From contig JABBBF010000068.1 of NCBI GenBank assembly GCA_018607545.1, positions 1-5,935 of the forward strand: a stretch of DNA of 5,935 nucleotides. Direction: 5' to 3'. Below, in pieces: positions 1 through 5,070 of this stretch; the first letter of the stretch is position 1, and every line of letters starts with the position of its first letter. The position numbers were made by a program, and so were the translations under genes. Under the pieces are notes generated by a model. That model worked only from the letters and a program-made list of their open reading frames with translations, was not told the DNA's origin and ran no database searches. The stretch is from SAR92 clade bacterium (GTDB lineage: Bacteria; Pseudomonadota; Gammaproteobacteria; Pseudomonadales; Porticoccaceae).

Positions 1-644
1 TCGCCTACCAGAATATTCGCAAAGTTGTATTCTTCCTGATTTCGACCGGTGCCGCAGAGATTGTGTTGTTTTTACTGGCATCAATATTCGCTACCCCGAT
101 GCCGCTAACTGCAGTGCAACTGCTTTGGTTAAACCTGGTCACCAGCGGCGTGCAGCATATTGGTCTTGCCATAGAGCCCGGTGAGGGTGACGAGATGCAA
201 AAACCACCCCGGCCGCCGGATGAAACCCTGTTTAACCCACTGATGATTAGACGGGTGCTGATCTCTGCACTGGTTGTTGGTGGTCTCAGTTTTGCCTGTT
301 TTGCCTATCTACTCGATGCTGGCTGGACCGAAACCAGCGCTCGCAACAGCCTGTTGTTGCTAATGGTGTTCTTTGAAAATGTCCAGGCCCTTAACAGCAG
401 ATCAGAAACCACCTCAGTGCTTCTTCAGCCATGGCGACACAACCCCTATCTTATTCTGGCAATACTGGCTGCCCAGGCAATTCATATTGGCGTTATGTAC
501 TGGCCTTTTATGCAGCAGGTACTGGGCTGCCAAGCAGTTCAACTATCCCACTGGGCCAGCTTATTGTTAATCTCCCTGACCCTGTTGCTGGTTATCGAGT
601 TGGATAAAGCCCTGGGGAGACGAAATAGGCAAAACCTGTTGTAG
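1..644 (+). CDS. P2-type cation-transporting ATPase, C-terminal fragment (5' end outside window)
   Basis: This is the membrane-embedded C-terminal part of an inner-membrane P-type ATPase. The frame is open from base 3, giving 213 visible residues; the phosphorylation and ATP-binding domains lie to the left. The fragment begins in the conserved YQNIRK stretch that leads into M5. M6 carries the signature LTAVQLLWLNLVTSG (visible residues 35-49), followed by AIEPGE and a KPPRPP loop, as in the SERCA/PMR1 family. M8 carries FFENVQALNSRSE, and M9 and M10 follow before a basic tail. Aligned by eye with SERCA1, E771 (E19 here), N796 (N44), T799 (T47) and E908 (E125) are kept, but N768 is Gly (G16) and D800 is Ser (S48). 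The transported ion is therefore uncertain: Ca2+, Mn2+, Na+ or K+ are all possible. The gene converges on the minus-strand cassette with 15 nt between stop codons. Family membership is confident; substrate is not. Confidence 0.93.
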   Translation, partial: AYQNIRKVVFFLISTGAAEIVLFLLASIFATPMPLTAVQLLWLNLVTSGVQHIGLAIEPGEGDEMQKPPRPPDETLFNPLMIRRVLISALVVGGLSFACFAYLLDAGWTETSARNSLLLLMVFFENVQALNSRSETTSVLLQPWRHNPYLILAILAAQAIHIGVMYWPFMQQVLGCQAVQLSHWASLLLISLTLLLVIELDKALGRRNRQNLL

Positions 645-655
645 AAAATACAAAG

Positions 656-667
656 TTCTCTAGAGAA
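656..667. repeat. 12-bp perfect palindrome at the convergent gene junction
   Basis: TTCTCTAGAGAA is a perfect inverted repeat with no loop. It lies in the 15-nt gap between the pump gene and the ATP-grasp gene and overlaps the latter's stop codon (TAG on the minus strand, 660-662). It has no spacer and no following T-run on either strand, so it does not look like a normal intrinsic terminator. It may be chance. Confidence 0.4.
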
Positions 668-1646
668 TAGCCATGGACAGCTGGCCTGTCGCCACCCTTA
701 GTGTGGAGAATTGTTGACGTGCCAAACTGATTTTTTCAACTGGGCTATGGGTTAAATCGGCAATCTTTGCCGCGGCGGCAAGCCGATGAGTCAGGCCCAC
801 CTGGTTGGCTACCTGAATCGCTAATCCCGGGCGCGCATTGAGCTCCAACAACATCGGCCCAGCCTGACTGTCGAGCACAATATCCGCACCCAGGTAGTCC
901 AGCCCGGTCATACTGGCACAGCTGGCGGCCAGCTCCAGAACCTGCTGCCAGTGGGGAATTTTTAACTGATCAAAAGTAATATTAGTGTCCGGGTGACGGC
1001 TAACAATACGGTTGTGCTGGACTGCGCAGATACTCTGCCCGCTGCCAATATCAATACCCACTCCCACCGCACCCTGATGCAGGTTGGCCTTGCCATCGGA
1101 ACTGTGAGTGGCACAGCGCATCATAGCCATCACCGGTACACCGCGAAAAACAATCACCCGGATATCTGGAACACCCTCAAAACTATAGTCTTTAAGCACC
1201 GGGTCAAACTCAATTAAGGCCTCGATCATCGCGCAATCATTGCGACCGCCAAGGCTGTGCAGTCCGGCGAGAATATTGGAGCTGTGACGGCGAACCTCGC
1301 GCTCATCAATCAGCGCACCGCTGGACCTTACAAAAAGCTCGCCATCGCGCCCGGTGATCACCAGAATCCCTTTGCCACCGCTGCCCTGGGCTGGCTTAAT
1401 CACAAAGCTATCGCGGCCCCTCAAATTATCGAGCATATCTTTAATCTGGAATTGATACTCCACTGTGCCATAGAGTTCCGGCACCGGAATACCACGCGAT
1501 AGCGCCGCACTTTTAGTCTGCAGTTTATTATCTACAAGGCGATAGTTTTTACGTTGGTTATAGCGGCCGATAAAGCTGATATTGCGGGCATTCATTCCCA
1601 GAATACCAAGGCTGCGAAGTTCAAAAGGCGAAATTAGCTTAGCCAT
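660..1646 (-). CDS. RimK-related ATP-grasp ligase (alpha-L-glutamate ligase-like protein)
   Basis: A predicted cytoplasmic ATP-grasp enzyme of 328 aa with no signal peptide or membrane helix. Such enzymes activate a carboxylate with ATP and join it to an amine; this branch resembles RimK, which adds glutamates to a protein. Visible ATP-grasp landmarks are VDNKLQTK (38-45), FVIKP with the nucleotide-binding lysine K84, the glycine loop QGSGGKG (87-93), DIRV (161-164), NLHQGAVGVG (188-197), the acidic strand ADIVLD (254-259) and the metal-binding ELNARPG (268-274, E268 and N270). All expected catalytic residues appear present, so it should be active. I chose ATG 1646, giving MAKLISPFELRSLGILGMN, because it fits the usual N-terminus of the family and starts 4 nt after the upstream stop. 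A longer in-frame start at 1715 would overlap the upstream gene by 65 nt. No strong Shine-Dalgarno is visible, consistent with translational coupling. The substrate is unknown. Confidence 0.92.
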   Translation of the reverse strand: MAKLISPFELRSLGILGMNARNISFIGRYNQRKNYRLVDNKLQTKSAALSRGIPVPELYGTVEYQFQIKDMLDNLRGRDSFVIKPAQGSGGKGILVITGRDGELFVRSSGALIDEREVRRHSSNILAGLHSLGGRNDCAMIEALIEFDPVLKDYSFEGVPDIRVIVFRGVPVMAMMRCATHSSDGKANLHQGAVGVGIDIGSGQSICAVQHNRIVSRHPDTNITFDQLKIPHWQQVLELAASCASMTGLDYLGADIVLDSQAGPMLLELNARPGLAIQVANQVGLTHRLAAAAKIADLTHSPVEKISLARQQFSTLRVATGQLSMAIL

Positions 1647-1650
1647 ACGT

Positions 1651-3201
1651 CTATTGAGAACCCATATCCCTGAAACGGTATAATTCCGAGAGACGGTAAC
1701 CGGTGTATTTGCCAAGCAGCAAAATCACCCCGAGCAAACTCAGAGTCAGCTCGGGAAAATTAAAGGTCAGATGTTCAACCAGCTGGTTGGACATCACCAG
1801 ATAGGCCAGCACCGCCACCAGCAAGCTGCCACTGCCCTGAATCAACACCTCGTGACCGCCCTCTTCCTCCCAGAGAATTGACATACGCTCGATAGTCCAG
1901 GCGACAATTACCGTGGGGAAAAAGGTCACCGTCAACACCTGGTCCAACCCCAGCCGGTAACTGATGACCGCCAGAGCTGCCATCAACAGAATCACCATAA
2001 TAATCACCGTTGCCACCCGCGCCACCAGTAGCAGGTTTAGATGGCTGAGATAAGAGCGAATCCACAGGCCTATACCGATTAAACCGAGAAATATCGCCAG
2101 GCCTATCAATAATGTGGTTTGAATAAACGCCAGTGCAATCAGAATCGGCATAAAGGTGCCAGAGGTCTTAATACCGACCAGCAGTCGCATAAAGACCACC
2201 ACCAGCGCGGCCACCGGAATTAATAAAAGCCCCTTAAAAATACCCTGCTGTTCCACCGGAAGGGTATAAATCGAAAAGTCTAAAATAGCGAACTTATCCG
2301 AGCGCTGCTCCATTCCCACTACCGCTTTTGCCGGCAGACTATTGCTGACCAGAGCAAACTCAAGGCTTGAATTACGACCGCCCACCACATTTAGCACCGA
2401 ACCATCGCCGCGCTGCCAAATAAAGAAGTTGTCGGGCAATCCGGGACTCGCGGTAAGTGGGTCGAAAATACGCCAGCGCTCTCCGTTGTAGATTTCAATC
2501 AGGGAACTGAGAGTCTGCCGGCGGCGGCCATCTTCCAGAACAATTCCGCGAATCTGGTGGGCACTGATATTGGCCATTGCCAACACATCCATCAGCACCG
2601 CAAAGGAATCCTCTTCATAGGCGTCGATCAGGAAAAGGGTATCCTGGTCCGGGGAGTCGCGGAGAAACTCCTGCAGCAGCAATTGCACAAAGCTGTCGAT
2701 ATCGGACGACTGCTTTTGCAATCTATCCAAGAGACGATCCATTGCCGCCTGCTGATCCGCTTCCAGCAGTGGTTTTTGCACCTCTGACAGGGGTAGCGAT
2801 GGCAGTGCGCGGTTTTCGCTGGCACGATAGATCTGCATTTTATAGTAGAGAGTCGTCGCTCGATCGAGATCCTGACGCGTCCAGCGGGCCACGCTGCTTC
2901 CGTCACTCTCTTCAATAATCGAAAAGCCAAATCCGGATGAGGCAAAGTGCTCCTCTAGAATAACCCAACCCGCCTGAGCAGTGGGTAACTTCAACCCTAC
3001 CTTGACTGTTGTCTTAGTGGCGGCGCTGCTGTGCAACTGTGTCGGTGCAAAACTGGTTTTCGACTCGACAGTCCAGACCTCGCGATATTGATCCGGCACC
3101 AGTGGCAAATCCAGCACAATTGCCTTGTAGAGGGTCAGACCTATACCCAGTGCAAACAGCACACCGGCAATCAGGCCGATCTGGACTTTTGAGTTAATCA
3201 T
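1651..3201 (-). CDS. Inactive transglutaminase-like domain protein with seven C-terminal membrane helices
   Basis: A 516-aa inner-membrane protein matching the architecture 'inactive transglutaminase fused to 7TM'. Residues 8-28 form a membrane anchor and 29-318 a large soluble domain. Seven hydrophobic helices follow at roughly 319-340, 350-366, 367-383, 390-413, 421-437, 454-471 and 482-497. The conserved GIKTSGTFMPILIALAF segment (343-359) lies between the first two. Positive charges at R339, K345, R382 and the tail (K498, R503, R509, R511) favour a cytoplasmic C-terminus and a periplasmic soluble domain. In the transglutaminase core (about 195-250) the FDP aspartate remains (D247), but serines (S232/S233) stand where HA of the usual HAWVEVY motif would be, and the whole protein has no cysteine. 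It cannot be a classical transglutaminase. ATG 3201 is chosen because AGGCGG lies 7 nt upstream and the gene then overlaps the protease gene by 8 nt. Scaffold, transporter or sensor roles are all possible. Confidence 0.92.
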   Translation of the reverse strand: MINSKVQIGLIAGVLFALGIGLTLYKAIVLDLPLVPDQYREVWTVESKTSFAPTQLHSSAATKTTVKVGLKLPTAQAGWVILEEHFASSGFGFSIIEESDGSSVARWTRQDLDRATTLYYKMQIYRASENRALPSLPLSEVQKPLLEADQQAAMDRLLDRLQKQSSDIDSFVQLLLQEFLRDSPDQDTLFLIDAYEEDSFAVLMDVLAMANISAHQIRGIVLEDGRRRQTLSSLIEIYNGERWRIFDPLTASPGLPDNFFIWQRGDGSVLNVVGGRNSSLEFALVSNSLPAKAVVGMEQRSDKFAILDFSIYTLPVEQQGIFKGLLLIPVAALVVVFMRLLVGIKTSGTFMPILIALAFIQTTLLIGLAIFLGLIGIGLWIRSYLSHLNLLLVARVATVIIMVILLMAALAVISYRLGLDQVLTVTFFPTVIVAWTIERMSILWEEEGGHEVLIQGSGSLLVAVLAYLVMSNQLVEHLTFNFPELTLSLLGVILLLGKYTGYRLSELYRFRDMGSQ

Positions 3202-3844
3202 CAGCTGACCGCCTGTGGGCAGCCATGGTGTGATGGCGACTGACATCGACAATCATGGTATCGACGAGAAAGTTGCGGCCAATCAACAGTGGGTAATCAA
3301 AATTGCTGCGATCAGTCAGGTTAACATCAATTCGCGAGCGGGTTTCACCCACCGTTACCCACATACGTACCACATAGCGGCGCTGGTCCGGGCTGCCATT
3401 CTGTTTGATCAATACCCGGCGTCGCAGCCTTAATTCCTGGGGATGCCTGCTGCCAGTCAGCGCATCAATCAGCACAAAGCTGACATAGCGCTTACCGTCC
3501 TTCTCAAGCAGCTGGATATCTTCGGCGTGGATGGAGGTGGTATCGGCCCCTGTATCTATGCGCGACTCAATCCACAGGTTGGCCGGCTCGATGCGCGCCC
3601 ACTCCACCGCACCCACTATCGGCAGATGCAATTTTCCCGCAGTGCTGGCCATGGGTGGCAGCGGTGCTGGCAGGGTTTTGGTCACTATACGCTCGATAAT
3701 TACCGGTTCTGGACAGGTCTGCTCAGAGTCCGGCAATTCAATGATTTCTATAGGAGGACAACTTGGAGAACTCGGCTGAGGTATCAGCGAACAGGCCGAT
3801 AGCAGACTAGCGATAATTAGAGTCCCTGGAAAGATTATTTTCAC
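3194..3844 (-). CDS. Lipoprotein with retropepsin-like 'ATP-dependent zinc protease' (RimB/DUF785) domain
   Basis: Starting at GTG 3844 the product is 216 aa and begins with a textbook lipoprotein signal: MKIIFPG, a hydrophobic stretch, then the lipobox LLSAC with the lipidated cysteine at residue 18. The next residue is Ser, not Asp, which in E. coli would favour the outer membrane. A proline-rich linker with two cysteines (residues 29 and 44) runs to about residue 65. The catalytic domain (about 70-203) contains IDTGADTTSIHA with the aspartyl-protease triad D97-T98-G99, and NFDYPLLIGRNFL (182-194), the hydrophobic-glycine element of retropepsin folds. The family name 'ATP-dependent zinc protease' is historical; no zinc-protease HExxH motif is present. 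The start is uncertain: GTG 3844 has no Shine-Dalgarno, TTG 3877 has AAAGG 7 nt upstream (227 aa), and ATG 3955 (253 aa) has neither a ribosome site nor a better signal. It is the first gene of the cassette. Confidence 0.9.
   Translation of the reverse strand: MKIIFPGTLIIASLLSACSLIPQPSSPSCPPIEIIELPDSEQTCPEPVIIERIVTKTLPAPLPPMASTAGKLHLPIVGAVEWARIEPANLWIESRIDTGADTTSIHAEDIQLLEKDGKRYVSFVLIDALTGSRHPQELRLRRRVLIKQNGSPDQRRYVVRMWVTVGETRSRIDVNLTDRSNFDYPLLIGRNFLVDTMIVDVSRHHTMAAHRRSADD
3209..3214 (-). promoter_or_regulatory. Ribosome binding site deciding the start of the transglutaminase-7TM gene
   Basis: On the minus strand AGGCGG sits 7 nt before ATG 3201. It is a one-mismatch Shine-Dalgarno inside the protease reading frame. 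It supports this ATG rather than the in-frame upstream ATG at 3252, which would overlap the protease gene by 59 nt. Confidence 0.6.
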
Positions 3845-3884
3845 AGGGGAAAAAGTGGTTGGGCCATAAGCAGTCAAGCGTATA

Positions 3885-3889
3885 CCTTT
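3885..3889 (-). promoter_or_regulatory. Possible ribosome binding site for an alternative TTG start of the protease
   Basis: AAAGG on the minus strand lies 7 nt before an in-frame TTG at 3877. It is the best ribosome site near the protease N-terminus. Starting there would add 11 residues before the preferred GTG and place the lipobox cysteine at residue 29, longer than a typical lipoprotein signal. Confidence 0.3.
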
Positions 3890-4019
3890 ATGATTTAAAT
3901 CCTGCGGGAATCCACAGGGCGCAGACAAATATACTCTGCACCAAAGATAGCACATGAAATGACAATTTTTGAATTAAGACGAATTAGGGTAAAGGAGAGC
4001 TAGACAGTTCGGCTGAGAA

Positions 4020-4043
4020 GTATGGTTAGGTCGTATGGCTAGG
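4020..4043. repeat. Tandem 11-bp direct repeat, 13-bp period
   Basis: GTATGGTTAGG (4020-4030) and GTATGGCTAGG (4033-4043) differ at one base and are separated by TC. The second copy runs directly into the palindrome at 4043-4052. Paired copies about one helical turn apart can be a binding site for a dimeric regulator, but no known operator is recognised. Confidence 0.5.
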
Positions 4044-4052
4044 GCATATGCC
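4043..4052. repeat. 10-bp perfect palindrome GGCATATGCC
   Basis: GGCATATGCC is a perfect inverted repeat directly next to the tandem 11-mer and well away from any gene end. It could be an operator core; no known regulator motif is recognised. Confidence 0.45.
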
Positions 4053-4070
4053 AGAAGAACAACGCAGACA

Positions 4071-4086
4071 AGGTATATACATACCT
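4071..4086. repeat. Short hairpin AGGTAT-ATAC-ATACCT
   Basis: Two 6-nt arms pair perfectly around a 4-nt loop. The stem is AT-rich and has no T-run after it on either strand, so it is a weak candidate for a terminator and more likely an operator-like inverted repeat or chance. Confidence 0.4.
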
Positions 4087-4087
4087 A

Positions 4088-4130
4088 TTCCGGCGGACGT
4101 AAACAATCAAGAATTCTCAGGCCGCCAGAA
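4088..4130. repeat. GC-rich inverted repeat downstream of secF
   Basis: TTCCGGCGG (4088-4096) and CCGCCAGAA (4122-4130) pair at 8 of 9 positions across a 25-nt loop, starting 14 nt past the secF stop. The place fits a 3'-end stabilising or attenuating hairpin for secDF mRNA. The long loop and the lack of a T-run argue against a standard intrinsic terminator. Confidence 0.35.
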
Positions 4131-4144
4131 CAGTCAATAATCGT

Positions 4145-5059
4145 TTAAGGTAGATCATCCACCAGTTCGCCCTCTTCCGGCTCGAGCAGATCTTCGCGAT
4201 CCACATTCATCGCCAGCATCACCGTAGCGGCAACATAGATTGACGAGTAAGTACCAATAGCCACACCGATCATCAGGGCGATAGCAAAGTTATGAATCAG
4301 CTCGCCACCGATAAAGAACAGTGCTAACAGCACCAACATAGTAGTTAACGAGGTATTAATGGTTCGCCATAAGGTTTGCGACAGCGATTCATTGATCACT
4401 TCAACCGGCGTGGCCTTGCGTATCTTGCGGAAGTTCTCACGGATGCGATCAGAGACCACAATGGTATCGTTAAGCGAGTACCCGACCACCGCCAGCACTG
4501 CAGCCAGTACCGTCAGATCAAATTCGAGACGCGCCAGGGAGAATACACCCAGAGTAATAATGACGTCGTGAGCCAGTGCCAGTACAGCACCCACAGAGAA
4601 TTTAAATTGGAAGCGAATTGCCACGTAGAGCATCACCACAATAAGTGCTGCCAACATGCCCAAGCCACCGTCTTCACGCAGCTCCTCACCAATCTGCGGA
4701 CCGACAAAATCAACGCGACGCAGATCCAGCTGCTCACCATTGCTCTGTAGCACTGCATAAACTTTTTCCGCAAGCCCCTGATCCGGCTTGCCCTGCAGAC
4801 GAATCAGCACATCGGTTTCGGAACCATAATGCACCACCACTGGACCTTCAAACCCGGCAGTTTCCAATTGCTCGCGCAGCACAGCTACATCGGCGGGCTT
4901 TTCGTAGCCCACTTCCACCTGAGTACCACCGGAAAAGTCGAGTCCCAGCACCAGTCCATTGATCGAGAGTGAGGCGATGGAAACCAGTAACATAATGGCA
5001 GAGAAGACCACCGCAATTTTGCGGATGCCCATAAAGTTATACACTTTTAATTCAGTCAT
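4145..5059 (-). CDS. secF: Protein translocase subunit SecF
   Basis: SecF (304 aa, typical length) is an inner-membrane RND-fold protein that joins SecD in using the proton gradient to help pull proteins across SecYEG. TM1 is at about 13-32, followed by the GLDFSGGT hallmark (39-46), a periplasmic domain to about residue 115, VGPQIGEELREDG (119-131), and five further helices. Signature residues are present: AHD (163-165), YSLNDTIVVSDRIREN (194-209) with D198, and R232 in WRTINTS, which align by eye with E. coli SecF D213 and R247 implicated in proton use. The tail is acidic (EPEEGELVDD). ATG 5059 is preferred over ATG 5104 because GGGAGAAG lies just upstream, it leaves a 10-nt gap after secD, and MTELKVYNFMG is a normal SecF N-terminus. 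The longer form would overlap secD by 35 nt. It is cotranscribed with secD. Confidence 0.98.
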   Translation of the reverse strand: MTELKVYNFMGIRKIAVVFSAIMLLVSIASLSINGLVLGLDFSGGTQVEVGYEKPADVAVLREQLETAGFEGPVVVHYGSETDVLIRLQGKPDQGLAEKVYAVLQSNGEQLDLRRVDFVGPQIGEELREDGGLGMLAALIVVMLYVAIRFQFKFSVGAVLALAHDVIITLGVFSLARLEFDLTVLAAVLAVVGYSLNDTIVVSDRIRENFRKIRKATPVEVINESLSQTLWRTINTSLTTMLVLLALFFIGGELIHNFAIALMIGVAIGTYSSIYVAATVMLAMNVDREDLLEPEEGELVDDLP

Positions 5060-5062
5060 TAT

Positions 5063-5070
5063 CTTCTCCC
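5063..5070 (-). promoter_or_regulatory. Strong ribosome binding site of secF
   Basis: GGGAGAAG on the minus strand lies in the secD-secF gap and begins at the last base of the secD stop codon; its GGGAG core ends 6 nt before ATG 5059. It fixes the secF start and suggests coupled translation. Confidence 0.75.

Larger units (their letters stand above)
3845..4144. other. Intergenic region between secF and the cassette; probable control region
   Basis: About 300 bp lie between the secF stop and the preferred protease start (189 bp if the ATG at 3955 is used). I see no convincing gene or tRNA and no classical terminator with a T-run after secF. On the minus strand a TATATT hexamer (3928-3933) could be a -10 box, but no good -35 lies 16-18 nt upstream. 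Another weak candidate is TTTACG with an 18-nt spacer to TATATA (within about 4070-4102). Between 4020 and 4130 are a tandem 11-mer, a 10-bp palindrome and two inverted repeats, listed separately. The motif ATACCT, which forms one arm of the 4071-4086 hairpin, recurs at 3882-3887 just upstream of the alternative TTG start. Transcription of the cassette could begin here or read through from secDF. Confidence 0.5.

Noticed and set aside
1646..1715. Longer N-terminus for the ATP-grasp ligase starting at 1715
   Set aside because: The extra 23 residues overlap the upstream gene, lack a ribosome site and are not part of the usual family N-terminus.
1775..2065. Gly-rich minus-strand frame inside the transglutaminase-7TM gene
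   Set aside because: It is an out-of-frame reading of the codons for membrane helices; the glycine richness is a by-product of that frame.
2628..2945. Arg/Cys-rich minus-strand frame of 105 codons inside the transglutaminase-7TM gene
   Set aside because: It is a shifted reading of the real gene, whose frame continues unbroken through this stretch.
3443..3802. Open plus-strand frame of 119 codons opposite the protease
   Set aside because: It lies wholly antisense to a gene with clear family motifs, and its composition is that expected from the complementary strand.
3991..3996. Plus-strand AAAGGAG-like Shine-Dalgarno in the intergenic region
   Set aside because: No start codon lies within 5-12 nt downstream; the nearest ATG opens a frame that closes after a few codons.
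4088..4130. Intrinsic terminator of secDF
   Set aside because: The stem has a 25-nt loop and one mismatch and is not followed by a T-run on the minus strand, so I list it only as an inverted repeat.
4035..4148. Plus-strand 37-codon frame starting ATGGCTAGGGCATATGCC, rich in Arg
   Set aside because: It has no ribosome site at a usable distance, runs into the secF 3' end on the other strand, shows no recognisable motif and is short enough to be chance.
4376..4750. Open plus-strand frame of 124 codons opposite secF
   Set aside because: It is antisense to a highly conserved gene; the predicted protein has no domain-like pattern and no ribosome site is evident.
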